Assembly (NCBI GenBank): GCA_003665825.1
Contig: QPFY01000011.1
Coordinates: 1,178,001 to 1,242,000, forward strand
From: Microbotryum silenes-acaulis
Lineage: Eukaryota > Basidiomycota > Microbotryomycetes > Microbotryales > Microbotryaceae
DNA: 64,000 nucleotides
Direction of reading: 5' to 3'
The notes under the pieces were generated by a model. That model was not told where the DNA came from. It was given only the letters and a program-made list of their open reading frames with translations, and did no database searches. Both the position numbers and the translations under genes were made by a program. Shown here one piece after another: positions 20,422 to 31,928 of this stretch (within the stretch, counting starts at the first letter, position 1; each line of letters begins with the position of its first letter).

Positions 20422-23318
20422 ATGAATTCAAGAGCATTGATATCGAGATGCAGTTGCACAATCGCATCTTCGCGATCGCTGGCTAATACCCGACACCACC
20501 CCGCTTTGGCCTCTTCGAACTTCTGCTCCTCATCGTCGACCTCGATCCCGGCGCCGAGACCCTTCTCGTCGTCGAATCCCAGCTCAGCGGCCTTCTCAGA
20601 CTACCGAGATCGGAATCAAGACCGCGACCGAGACCGTGCTTATGATCAAGATCCGAGAGGGAATGACCAGAACCGAGGCAGGGACGATACCCGCCCTACC
20701 CAATCCTACCCTGCCAGGAGGAACCCAACCTCTCCGACGTCCTCGCTCTCGTCGTCCACGTCATCACCATCATCGACCTTCTCAGCTCGCGAATTGTCGG
20801 CCCAATACCCCTTGAGGTCCAACTCCATCAAACACACTCGCCACGACTCGGACAGACCTACGCCGACGTTGCAACCTCGTGTCGGACGAGCCCTTCGCGA
20901 ATGGCAGAAATTGTCACCCGAGGAAAGGAAGCGCGAGGACAGGGCTCGCGAAAGGCTGCTCCGAACGATGAGCCCCGAGAAGCTGTACGCCTTGGAGAGA
21001 GAACGCGCGAGGTTGATTCAGACCAAGTTCGAAAAGAGGGATGCCGAAGAGAGGCAGCGATTGCTCAATAGTGCTAAGAACGTGGGAGCGACAGGGGTCG
21101 TCAGGAGGGTGAGCCAATTGACATCGACGTTGCCGCTCGGGAACAGCCGAGAGATGGTGCCCGGCCGAGTCAACTCTCGGCTGTTGACGTACAGGAACTC
21201 GGACCGAAATGCGGTACGCCCCGTTGTCCGGGGCGGAGTGCAACCCTCTTCCTCGGCCCAACGTAGAGCGGCTAGGAAACAACCTCGAGCCCTCAAAAAA
21301 GTCACCCTCCCCACCACCGTTCGTCTCGAAAATCTCACGCGCATCCTCGGAGTACGGCTACCAACCTTGCAAAAGGCGATGCAACGCATCGGACTGGACA
21401 ACGTCCGACCCGAGCGCCTCTTGACCGCCGAGGACGCCTCCCTCGTTGCTCTCGAACTCAACTTTGATCCCACCGTCGACGACGAGGCCGCCTTCGATCT
21501 TTACCCCTTACCCATCCTCGACGAAATCGAGCGACCGCTGAGGCCACCGATCACAGGCATCTTTGGGCACGTCGATCATGGCAAGACTTCTTTGCTCGAC
21601 GCACTGAGGCAAACCACCGTTGCCAAGGGTGAAGCGGGAGGGATCACACAACACATCGGTGCATTCGAAGTCGAGGTCGATGCCATCGTTCGCAACCTCA
21701 GCAAGGGCGGCAAGGACGGTACCGTTCCCACTCCGTCTTCGATCGAGCCCGACTCAGGCGCGACCATTACATTCCTGGACACGCCCGGCCATGCTGCGTT
21801 CACGGCCATGCGAGAACGTGGAGCAAGTGTGACCGACGTCGTCGTACTCGTCGTCGCTGCTGATGACGGCGTGAAACCTCAAACCGAGGAAGTCATCGGT
21901 CTCATCAAGAGTGCCGATGTCGGCGTCGTGGTCGCCATCACTAAAGTTGACAAACCTGGAGTAGATACGGTAAGCTTCCACGCATTGTTGCGGTCATTCG
22001 ATCCTCGCTGACATTGCTGAGAGCTCATCTGCATCAGCTCAAGGTCAAGCAAGAACTGATGGCGGCCGGCGTGGAGATTGAAGATTTCGGCGGCGACATC
22101 CCCTGCGTTGAGGTATCCTCTGTCACTGGGCAAGGTCTCCCCACCCTCGTCGAGACAATCTCTGCGATCGCCGAGATCCGCGAATTGCGTGCCGAGCGAT
22201 CCGGCCGAGTCGAAGGTCGCGTCATCGAGTCCAGGGTCGAGAAAGGGCGAGGTAACGTTGCGACCGTCTTGGTGATGCGGGGTTGCTTGAGAGCGAGCGC
22301 CAGTCTCGTCGCGGGGACGACCTGGTGTCGAGTTCGATCGCTCATCCCTCCGACGGGCAAAGCGGTCTCACTCGTTTACCCTGGCCAACCGATCGAGGTG
22401 ACGGGATGGAAAGATTTGCCTAGCGCGGGCGACCTCGTCCTGGAAGCCGTCAACGAGGACGAGGCTAAGCGAGCGGTCACGAACCGCGTCAAGAAGATCG
22501 AACAACAGAAGCTTTGGGAAGAGGTTGAAGTCATCAATGAGAAGCGCAAGGTTGATTCGGAGGTGGAGCTTATCCGGAGGGAGGAAGAGGCCAAAGCCAA
22601 AGCCAGAGGGCTGCGTAGGAACGCCGTGATGTACGCTGGACAGGCTGCGGTCGAGGAATTGACGGGCGGTGAAGGTGAGGGTGTCAAGGAGTTGATCCTC
22701 CTCATCAAGGCCGATGTCAGTGGTACAGTCGAGGCCGTCGTTGGATCGCTCGAAGGGATCGGCAACTCGGAAGCCAAGGTCAAGATCGTCAGCTCGGGTG
22801 TCGGCGATGTGCAGGAGTCGGACATTGAGATGGCCCGAGCGATAGGTGGCGCCGTCGTTGCGTTCAACGTGCGCACCCCTGCATCCGTCATGAAACTCGC
22901 CGCTCGACCGCCACATCCCGTTGCCGTCTACGCCTCATCTATCATCTATCGCCTCGTCGATGCGATTCGGGCCGCTGTGGCCGACTTACTCCCCAAGACG
23001 ATCGAGGTGCGCGTTCACGGTGAAGCGCTCGTCCAGCAACTTTTCTCCATCACCATCAAGGGTGTCAAGGTCCCCAAGGTCGTCGCTGGGTCCAAGATCT
23101 CGAACGGGGTCTTCCAAAAGACTCGAAAGGCTCGCGTGGTGAGGAATGGTGAAGTCATCTTTACTGGGACTGTGGATACGCTCAAGCACGTCAAGAAGGA
23201 CGTGACCGAACTCACCAAGGGAGTCGAGTGTGGAATTGCTTTGGAAGGTTTCGAAGGCTTCCAGGAGCAAGACTTGATTCAGAGTATCGAGGAGATCGAA
23301 GTAGCGAGAACTCTCTAG
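20422..23318 (+). CDS. IFM1: Mitochondrial translation initiation factor IF-2
   Basis: IF-2 is a GTPase that delivers initiator tRNA to the mitochondrial small ribosomal subunit. Two exons (20422-21969, 22038-23318) encode 942 residues. The ATG at 20422 begins a Ser/Arg-rich presequence, and the roughly 280 N-terminal residues are low-complexity and charged. An IF2-N-type module follows ([20 protein letters not shown]). The GTPase has G1 GHVDHGKTS (about residue 383), G3 [11 protein letters not shown] and G4 TKVDKPG, with Thr in place of the usual Asn. A roughly 25-residue insert lies between G2 and G3 ([16 protein letters not shown]). Domains II-IV end with [20 protein letters not shown] and the conserved [12 protein letters not shown] TKxD-type G4 is also known in yeast Ifm1, so the enzyme is probably active. 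The single 68-bp intron falls just after G4. Confidence 0.97.
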
Positions 23319-23438
23319 TAGCTTTGATAATGATATAACAATCTCATCTCCGACAACAACGTTATATATCGCAATATAGAGATCCAACTGCCCATAGGGG
23401 TCAAGCTCTATACACCAGGGCTAGTATCGTCGTCTCAC

Positions 23439-25420
23439 TCAAGCGGTCGGGCTCGGTTCGGGGTACATCGCCGCCGTCTCGCACGATTTGACGAACCTCC
23501 ACCTGCCATGCATGTCCATATCCATACTGCAAAAGTATCTCCCCATCACGGAGAGTCCCGCGAGGTTCTCGATGCATTCGAACGGGATCGAGCGGTGTTC
23601 CTCGTCGCCGATGTTCTCCTGTGCGACGTAGCGCGTGCCCCCGCCTTCGATGATAACGTGGTTGCCGTAAGGAAGGGTGTCCACGCCCATCGATTGGATC
23701 CATTCTTCGCTGGCCAGACACTCTTCGTCGAATCCTCTGACAACACCGCAGTAACCGAACAATCGATGTCGGAAGACCTGAGCATAGAGATAAGATTGGA
23801 GAAGTTGAGGATGAAGCTCGCGCAAAACTTTAGTGGTCAGAGAAAGGTACTGACCTGCCCGATTCTCCACCGGATCCTCGAGGTCCCCAATTGCGGTTCC
23901 GGTCCGACCATGTCATCATCACGCATCTCCCGACAAAGACGTAGGACCGTCTCAGCGCGCTCGCCCGTAAAGACCTGGGACAGCGTGTTCTCGAGGTACG
24001 AGACATCATGCGGATACTCGGCCTGAATGACTGATACGGCCCAGTTGGCGTACAAGTGCCGCGATTCGGGCGCCGCAAAGTGGTATAGAGCCAAAGCGAC
24101 AGAGTAATGCGCCGAAACCAAGGCGTAGTGATCTTGGACAACATCATCATCGCCTCGTCGAACCGAGGTGAGAATATTTTGCGCCACTCGCCCGCACTGC
24201 AATCGGAACCGTTAGCAACTGGCCACAGCACCGCTTGGGCGTCAAGACATGTCGACTCACCATGGTCTTGGCCGGAGCGGGTCCAAGGCGACTAATGGGC
24301 ATCACCATCTCGAGTCTCATGCCAAGCAGCATCCTTTGAAGGTCGCTGGGCTGGGCGATCTTGCCTTCAAACACGTTGACCATGACCCAGTCTGCACTGT
24401 CTCCCAACGCAACGCCAGCCAGCATCACGCCAGGGAAGCCGATGGGTTTGGCTCTGATATTGTACTCTTTAGGCAGTCGTCGGACGAATGAGCAGAAGAT
24501 CGACACGAGAGACATGGGCAATGTCCCGGACTCGGACCGAGCACTTGGGTCGGCCTCTGGGTCGATGCCGCTCCAAACGTGCGATAAAAAGTGGTTGTCG
24601 AGATCATGGAACAAGGTCGCATCCGCGGCTCTGAATCCAATTTGACGCATGTAGGACATCACGGAGACGGCGACGTGCTCCAAGAGCGCCTCGCCTTGGC
24701 ACCGCTGTGAAGCAAGTAAGGCCAAAAGCTTGGGATGTCGAACCATGTCGTAGCTGGGAAGATACTGTGCAATACAATATAAGGCGGTCGAAGCGATGAG
24801 CTCGCTGCAGTCTCATCGGATGGAGGGGTGGTGTACCGGTCTGTTGGGAAGTACGACTCACATCCCTATAGTCTACACCATCCCGGAACGCGACAAAGGC
24901 CCAGACCCCCTTTTCAAACGAGTCCTCCTGCTCGACGGTCTCATCGGCGATAGTGGCCCAGACCGCGATCGCCTGGTCCCTCAAGATACAGCGGTAGGAT
25001 TGTTGGGCCCAGTGCCGTTCCGAAAGCCAGGTCAGGGGTCTGGCGAAATCTTCAAGGCGCTGCAGTTGCTCCAGCGCCTCGATCACCTCGTCGCCTTGGC
25101 CTCGCAGTGCTTCGATTAAGGGTATGCGGCCGTGCGACGTCGAAGCGAGCGTCCCGATATCGTGCTCTACTTGGATATCTCGCATGGATCGCATATTGGT
25201 GGGCATCATCGTCATAGGTGCACTGCTTGCCGCGACGCCATCTTGCTGCGACGTGCGGTCGCCACAAGTAGCTGTCCAGCGCGATCTGACGCAATGACCG
25301 AGACGAAGCCGAGCACGCGAGCAACGTCTTAATTGACAAATGCAATTGGGTCGGTAGGCACGACAGGATCGCCTGTAGTAGCTCGGGAGGAAGCGCGACA
25401 CCCCTTGTGGGGAACGTCAT
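23439..25420 (-). CDS. FBXO21-like F-box protein with YccV domain
   Basis: The minus strand encodes an F-box protein of the FBXO21 type, a substrate adaptor of SCF ubiquitin ligases. The N-terminus is an F-box (LPPELLQAILSCLPTQLHLS, then SYLWRPHVAARW). The middle is a SirB1/transglutaminase-like domain (GFPGVMLAGVALGDSADWVM; SRHLYANWAVSVIQAEYP). The last 113 codons form a YccV/HspQ-like domain (FRHRLFGYCGVVRGFDEEC; EGGGTRYVAQENI). Exons are about 25420-25231, 25166-24862, 24764-24261, 24196-23855 and 23777-23439, roughly 559 residues. The first junction is uncertain. The frame changes near 25165-25230, and only a 64-bp GC-AG intron, or a one-base assembly error, joins the halves. The other junctions are clean GT-AG. 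The likely substrate is unknown. The gene ends 120 bp from the 3' end of IFM1, in convergent orientation. Confidence 0.8.
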
Positions 25421-25649
25421 GGTTCGTACAGCGAGGCGAGCGTCCTGCGACCAATCAGATGGTCCACACCGGCAAGACGAGAGAGAGCTAACCGGGGTTC
25501 GGCCGGCCCCCAGCAGTACCGAAGGCGTCTCCACTCTTCTCCACTCCCAGCACGCCTTGAAGTTGGCTGACCCGACTACATGTGAAAAATCGGTCTCCCT
25601 ACTTTCTACAAAATCTACTATCTTGCCTATTACACAACAAAAACCCTTC

Positions 25650-26595
25650 TTAATCATCTCGCTCCTCCCGGAATCGAGGATTTTCATCGACAAAGCCCCC
25701 CATGCCTGTCGGGACTTCTTGCTGAGCGTTGCCATAATGATCGCCCCGGTAGAGATCGTCCTGCTCTTGCTGCCGTGTGATCTCGAGCGCCTTGATATGA
25801 CCCCATCCTCCTCGGCCTGCGTCGAATTCTTGTCGGAACTCGTCTCGTACTGGATGGGAGTAATGTTGTAAAAGTCAGTCGAAGGCCGCCACGGTCGAGC
25901 CCCCACACCAAAAGAAAGACTGACCCTGTCCTCCAGATTTGCCTCGACCGTATTGCCTATTGTCGAGGTATCCCGGATCAAGATCGGCTCGAATCAATCG
26001 TTCGTCGAGTTTGGTGTTGGACACGTATCGCAACGATGCCAGCGCGTGTTCGTGGTGGAAATATCTGATCGGTGCGATGATTCGCCGAGAGGAGAATATA
26101 GCCAGGAATGAGGAGGAAGAACTTGTCAGCTCGACAGGTCCTCTGGGTGACCGCACACCAGCAACTGGACTGACTCGACAAAGCAGAAACCACACGGGGT
26201 CTTTGTGTTGCGGTCAAGACCCATGATGATGCGCTTGACTTCTCCGACCCGACTAAAGAGCTCGTAGATCTGTTCCTCCGTCGTCTGCGTGGGCCAGCAC
26301 CACGTGAAAGGTTGGTGGTCAACTGTTACTTCGAGTGCAACACATGTGCATAGTGCACGCAAAGCTGGACGCACAAAAAAGGACAGGTTGCCGACATAGA
26401 CCGTCGACGACACGGCGAGGTTGGCATGCTGCATGTCGATCGACAGCGGCGAGCGGCTATCCCGGTACGACGACCAGCACGACAGAGCTTGGCAAACCGT
26501 GGTCTGTGTAGTGAATTGTTATATCAGCACACTACCCGTTGAGATGCTAGGGCGTGTAACGAGAAGGTGCAGGAGGAGGCTCAAGGACTGACCAT
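25650..26595 (-). CDS. CBC2: Nuclear cap-binding protein subunit 2 (CBP20)
   Basis: CBP20 is the cap-binding subunit of the nuclear cap-binding complex. Exons are 26595-26593 (only the ATG), 26503-26375, 26284-26175, 26064-25925 and 25849-25650, giving 193 residues. After the N-terminal SSYRDSR segment, which stacks on the cap, comes one RRM. RNP2 is VYVGNLSFF and RNP1 is CGFCFVEY, followed by [16 protein letters not shown] and the Arg/Gly region [20 protein letters not shown]. These match the family closely. The first coding exon contributes only the start codon; its donor (GTCAGT) follows the ATG directly, and the next exon begins with an Ala/Ser/Cys-containing N-terminus. The promoter side is interrupted by an AT-rich insert (separate entry). 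Confidence 0.96.
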
Positions 26596-26832
26596 GGTGA
26601 ACAGCGTGGACGACTGGGTAGGTCCGTTCTCCAGAGGCAAGGACTCGGATAACAATGGTGTACGATGCGAACGAGTGGAAACGATCCGAATAGAGTAGAG
26701 AGCTGCGCTGGCAATTGAGTGTCGGATGCGAATCGCTGATCGTTGCGAGAGAGAAACGTAGAGCAGCGCGGCAGCCGGCCGGTGCACTTTGAGCCACCTT
26801 GAGCCGGCTGAGACACATCTCCGAGAGTCTCC

Positions 26833-26955
26833 AATTTTGGTAAGGGACCTGGGAAAAAAGGCTTCAGATTTAGCTGCTGAAAAATCGGGTACTGTTATTT
26901 ATGCTTATGATGCTCAAACATTTCAATTAGTTAATAATAAACTTTTTTTTTTAGG
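26833..26955 (+). other. AT-rich insert resembling mitochondrial DNA (putative NUMT)
   Basis: About 120 bp are strikingly AT-rich and use A/T-ending codons, unlike all surrounding sequence. One frame reads EKSGTVIYAYDAQTFQLVNN. This resembles the repeat-like segments of intron-encoded homing endonucleases (GIY-YIG/NUMOD type) of fungal mitochondrial genes. A nuclear insertion of a mitochondrial fragment is the simplest explanation. It ends near a run of 11 T. It lies about 240 bp upstream of the CBC2 start codon. Confidence 0.65.
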
Positions 26956-27046
26956 ACGCTGCACTATCAGGAAACGTTCCGGCAGAAGTCGCTTGATTTG
27001 CACAGTACATCTTGTCTGGTTCGGTATGGTACCAGTTCCCAACTTC

Positions 27047-28221
27047 TTACAACCTGGCTCGCTCCCACCGCCCCTTGACCGGGTTCAAGCCAAACTCCTC
27101 CCAAAACTCTCTCGAATCGAGCGCTCGACCGATCACCTCGGGCGTCCGGGGAAGTGCTCGCACATTGTGCTCCCTCAACAGCTCCCTCACCCAATCACCG
27201 GCATCCTTAACCGCCTTTTCTGCCGAAGGTTCAACGGCCCAGGCCGAGGCAAGATCCCACCAGTCGTACACTCGCAAGTCGGTCAGAAGGTAACGGCGAC
27301 CGAGGAATCCTTTTGACGACTCCGGTCCCTTAGCGGGCTCTGCAGCAGAGACGCTTGAGCTCGACATCGAAGGCGATAGATGGACTGCAATCACGGCTCG
27401 AGCAACGTCAAGGCCGTGGATAAAGTGTACCGAGCCCTTGGCCCCGAGCGCTGCCTTGGACGGAGCAATCCTTTGAAACCAATTGGCCGGGTCGCGCGTG
27501 CCGCCCTGATTCAATGAACAAGAGAACAGTGAGCGAAGGGGAACTTGTAGAGTACAGCTACGTCTGGCTCGTGGCTTGAAGACTTCACAGCCTACACGAC
27601 GTACCCAAAGACCGCACAAGTTGAGCACGACCGCATCGGCTCGGAGCGAGAGCAGTTCGTCCTCAGCGATCGCCCTCGGGTTGTCGGTCGCGTACTCGGA
27701 GTGCCTCGTCGTCCATTCAAACTTTTGGCTCTTCGAGTCGACCGCTGACTTTTCATTTAAGCTGCCGGGTGTTTGCGATGCTGCCGCCAAGGTTGGTCCA
27801 CCCTGTTATGTCGCGGTAGCGAACCGGGGCGATGGCGCTTAGCTCAGCCTCTCGCTCGCGAACTCCTGAGTTGCACAAGTATGCGCTTGCCCACACTCAC
27901 GTCGTAGATACCAGTACTACCCAGCTGAATCCACTTGACCGATCCATGTTCATTCTCATACCGTTCCACCAAACGCCTCATCCCTTGCCCCTTGAGCGGG
28001 AACACGATCAACACCGTCTTGGCCCTCGGCAGCGCATCGTACTGTGTATCGTCATCACTCTCACTATCCCAGACCCACTTCAATGTCCCGTCCCGGCCAT
28101 CGCGAGTCGTTGCAACGTGCGAGATAGACGAGTCCTCGAGTAAGGGCTTGAGGAACGTGTAGGTCCACCCACCGCCGAGAACGAGCAGGTCGACGGAAGT
28201 GTTGGAGGAGGTGAGGGACAT
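27047..28221 (-). CDS. Rossmann-fold NAD(P)-binding protein (epimerase-like)
   Basis: Exons 28221-27901, 27802-27605 and 27505-27047 encode about 325 residues. The N-terminus DLLVLGGGWTYTFLKPLLED is a dinucleotide-binding turn. AKTVLIVFPLKGQGM, WIQLGSTGIYD and ADAVVLNLCGLWGGTRDPANW follow, then GSVHFIHGLDVARAVIAVHLS and a C-terminal region with YLLTDLRVYDWWDLASAWA. This order matches NAD(P)-binding epimerase/dehydratase-like proteins of the YeeZ type. I cannot name a substrate. The catalytic Tyr-x-x-x-Lys of classical short-chain dehydrogenases is not evident. An earlier in-frame ATG (28269) exists; 28221 was chosen because the Rossmann strand begins soon after it. Confidence 0.7.
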
Positions 28222-28767
28222 CGTCTTGGGGGTGAATAAGTCCACTAGGTGTGAGAGGCACTGCATCAAAAGAGTGCTGAGGTGTAGGTTTAGCGGAGGG
28301 GTGAGAGGCCAAGGGGTGAGAGCCCAAGGGGCGCCTTGCCCATGACGAGCGCCTGCAGCGATCGCCCGGCGATCGGGGGATTATACGATCGGACGCATGG
28401 GGGGGGGCACTCGTGTGGGGCGGGCGGCTGTGATGTTTACGCTGGGAAATTCGCACGCCGATGACTGTCTACATCGCCATATATTGCTTATAGGCAGTTA
28501 AAGTCACCTCATGAACTGCATATCGGCAAGCATGGTAATCTAGAATTCTTGAGCCACAATTGTATTTGCTTGCAGGGTCAGAATCTGACCGAAGTCAACG
28601 CATGATCCCGCGACCTCGCTTCGAACGTATAGTAATGACTTTGTACATTGATGATCAAATGAAGTCTGAATTGATATACAGCAGACGGCGGCGCATACGA
28701 AAGCTCGGTATGCTACACTAGAAAAACGAAACCATTATCAATTGTCCTTGTAGGAAGTTTGAAACAT
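28222..28767. other. Intergenic spacer with G-run
   Basis: No gene. The left part is the promoter of the Rossmann-fold gene and holds a run of about nine G near 28400. The right part, AT-richer, is the 3' side of the CHRD gene. Confidence 0.4.
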
Positions 28768-29570
28768 CTAGTACGATGTGCCGGTAAGCGTGAGCTGGCC
28801 ACGGATAGCACCGGCGAGGTAGCTGGCGGTGTGGGTGTCGGTGAAGAAGCCGGGAGGGTTCTGCTCGATCTGGGCAAGTGTGAAGTTCGTTCCGGTCTAT
28901 GAAAGGAAGGGTATGGCATCCTGGTCAGCACACTGCCTGGTAGACAAGAACATGTGGGGAACACCAGCTCTAAAAAGTTGAAGGCTCACGTCGGTTCCGT
29001 TGGGAGCGAGACCAGTGGTGAAGGGCCCTTGGAGGCAGCCGATCGAGACACGTCGACCAAACTCATCGATAGGGGAGGTGATGGTAGGATTGGGGAACGC
29101 GATCCTAGGGGGGCCGTTGCGGCCGTAGACAGCTTGGTGGATGTGGGTCGCCGTCTTGGCAGGTGAGCTGTAGTTGCCCGAGACGAACACGGTGATGTTG
29201 TAGCAGATGATCTCTTGTCGAGCATTGATACCGTAGTTGAACCATCCGTAAGCTCCAGGCTCGCCAGGAGTGGGAGTCGAGTTCGCGTTGACACTGTTGG
29301 GTCCAGGAGGAAACGAGGAGGCAGCATTAGCGAGCGACCCTAAGCGGCCGGACCCTGCGTGTGGGGAACTCACACTTGATCAGGCGTGGCATACGCAGAG
29401 TACGTCGAAGTGAAGTCAAAAACACCATTCGAGATATACTGGCTGTTGGGCTTGTACACCCCCTTGCCCGAGTCGTGGCTCTTCTTGCCCTTGCCGTCGT
29501 TCTCGGGCACAGGGGCCGCGAAGGCGGAGAGGATGGGGAGCACGGTGGCGAGGATGGCGACGGTCTTCAT
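28768..29570 (-). CDS. Secreted CHRD-domain protein
   Basis: Exons 29570-29374, 29293-28990 and 28896-28768 encode 209 residues. The first roughly 18 residues (MKTVAILATVLPILSAFA) are a clear signal peptide. A charged linker follows, then a CHRD (chordin-type) domain with ATHIHQAVYGRNGPPRIAFP and near the end the typical TASYLAGAIRGQLTL. CHRD domains occur in many fungal secreted proteins whose function is unknown. There are potential N-glycosylation sites (NIT, NYS, NGT, NFT). No GPI or transmembrane anchor follows. It may be a cell-surface or extracellular protein. Confidence 0.8.
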
Positions 29571-30741
29571 AATGGTGAGTGGTGTACGAGGGAATATGAG
29601 GTGAGGAGTGATGAGAAGGAAGCTAAGCAAGGTGAGTCGGAGGAAGGTGGAAACGATAACGACGAGACGGTAATGCGTAAGCTCGAGGCCGAACTGGGCA
29701 GCAAGGCAGAAATGTCGTCATGGGGACCCGAATCATACGACGGTGCGATGCAGCCAGCAAGCAGTCCACGGAGGTGAACCCAGAGAGCTGTGAGCAAACT
29801 GATGTTGCCAAGGAAATACTCCAGGTTCCGAGGGGCCCTCCGGCACCCCGCCGATGACAGCGGACCTGCCTCCAAGGGCCGATGGCGCCTGCAGCCAATG
29901 CTCTCTTGAATGCGAGGTTGACGCGCCTCACGTCACCCGACTTGCCACCCACCGAGCTCCTGATTATCGAGCGTGTTCCCATCGCCAGCGAGCGGGAAAT
30001 ATTGGAAAGTTGGTGGACTGCTGAGTTAAAATGTTGCTACCAGTAGCATATGCACAAACTTGATGTAATCCGGCTGCATACCAACTACAAATCAGTAGAG
30101 CGCGCGGGCGGGATCGGTCATAGGGGTCGTCGCTGGAAGTGTCCAAGCCGCCCAAGCTTTGCCAAGCCGATCAAAACCCAGGCGGATCGAACGACCAGGC
30201 GTGCCTGGGCGCTGCCAGGTCAAATTCGCTCACGGTGCGATCCGCAGCAGCAGAATTGGCTCCTCTTGCTTAATTAAAACGTGCATGATTCTTCTGCTGC
30301 AAAGTGACTTGGGCCCAGCTCCGTAGCGTACGGTCACAAAGCGGTGCACAATGCTTGTACGGTGCACGTGCGAGCAGCAAGCGCAACCGGGAGCCTGGGG
30401 CAGGCGGCTAATCTTCACGGCAATCTTGTGCAAGGGGGGACCATTTAACTCGGACATGAAAATAAGGCGCAGACCCAGAGTGGGCAGTTTCCATCAGGTA
30501 GACATACTTGAACCTCTCAAGATAAAACATCGCTTGCAGTTTAGCGCTCTCAACTGGGCTCGCCGCGCATCCAGTTGAGTGGAGCGGAAGCTCCGATCGT
30601 CATATGTGTACGGAACGGAAGAGAACCCGAGACTACTAGGTGGAACCTGCCCGAATGGATTCATCCGTTACACAGTGCTTGTTCATCCGAGCAAGCAAAA
30701 ACAAACTCATGCGAGGTCAATATATCCTCCCAAGCTACCGA
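29571..30741. other. Intergenic, 1.2 kb without a gene
   Basis: Contains the CHRD gene promoter (left) and the POP7 3' UTR (right). The short frames around 30575-30860 are not convincing. No repeats or RNA genes were recognised. Confidence 0.4.
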
Positions 30742-31928
30742 TCAGGATTTTGGACCGCCCCTTCGTTTCCGCCCTCGCGCGTTGGGCCCCACACCCCGGC
30801 CCCGCCCCTTCAGGTCAAATCTCGGGCCTGACCCGGGCATCACATCCCGTACCGAGAGTTGAATAGAGACAGTGCTCTTGATTCTGTTCTGATAAAGTAG
30901 GTCATCGTCCTGCACGATGCAGCGAAGACGCGATAAATCGACGGCGATTGCATTAGTGTCGTCTGTCGAGGATTCCCGCCAGCTCCGGTGAATTCCGATC
31001 AGCATACCTCGTCTTCGGGAGTGATCTCATCAGATACCTCGACGCTGCCGGTAGTGACTTCCATCTGTACGGTGCTCATCTGTGCATCCGATGATCCACC
31101 AGGCAAGGCGTCGCGGATCGCCAGCCCGAGCGACAGAGCGAGAGGGATTGCTGCGCCCATCCCATGTATCGACAGGCATCGACATCTGAGCGCAAGGAAT
31201 GTAATGTGTATGAACACCGTCTCAGCTCACGTAACCAACTGAAAGCAGAGAGGGGGGCACTGAAGCGAGGCGGACGAGACTGACCTGCGGTCTCTGAAGG
31301 CACCCACACCTCTCTTCAAGTAGCCTCCAATTCCCAGCCCGTTCTTCAGCTTGACCCAAATCTCCTCTTCGTCTTTGCCATCATTCAGGTCCTTAGATGG
31401 ACCACTGATCTTGGCTCCCGACAGTGTCGACCCGAGCCGCACGGAACGGCTAGGAGGAGGTCGAGCCCCGGCAAGACGTCGTAATGTCCCGGCGTGGACT
31501 GGTCGTTTTAACGGAATTGGGGGTGCCAACATGGATATGGCATTCGGTGCTGGAGTGGGGTTGACGGGAGCTGCATTCGAGGTCGAGGTCGACGCTACGG
31601 GTGCGCTGGCCGTCGAATGCAAAGGATGTCTTCGATCTGCTGGAGGCCCTTCCACCTGCTTCTCCTTGCCTTTTCCCTGGTTCTTTCCCTTGGATTTTTC
31701 TGTGCTTCCAAGTCTATCCTCTCCCTCTTTCTGGCCACTGCCAACGGACTCGGCGAGACTGCTTATGCAATCCGCGAGTGAAGCAGGCCGTGCGAGCGAG
31801 GGCGACGGTCGATCCTCGGTTAACTTGACCTTCTTGTGTCTCCTGCCCTCTTCCGATCGATCCGAGGCCTCAGCTTCAGTTCCCCGTTCCTCCGATTGTT
31901 GCGGTGCTGCCCGCTTCTGCGCCCCCAT
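30742..31928 (-). CDS. Pop7/Rpp20-like Alba-domain protein with long extensions
   Basis: Exons 31928-31285, 31185-31008 and 30909-30742 encode 329 residues. The conserved core is an Alba-type fold: EEIWVKLKNGLGIGGYLKRG, LSIHGMGAAIPLALSLGLAI, QMEVTTGSVEVSDEITPEDE and QNRIKSTVSIQLSV. This resembles Pop7/Rpp20, a protein subunit of RNase P and RNase MRP that pairs with Pop6 on RNA. Two features are unusual. A roughly 190-residue N-terminal extension is rich in Glu, Ser, Lys and Pro. The C-terminal tail is Arg/Gly-rich (KGRGRGVGPNARGRKRRGG), a typical RNA-binding tail. Yeast Pop7 is only about 140 residues. The first intron (31186-31284) is 99 bp. An Alba-family paralogue with another RNA target is possible. 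Confidence 0.72.
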
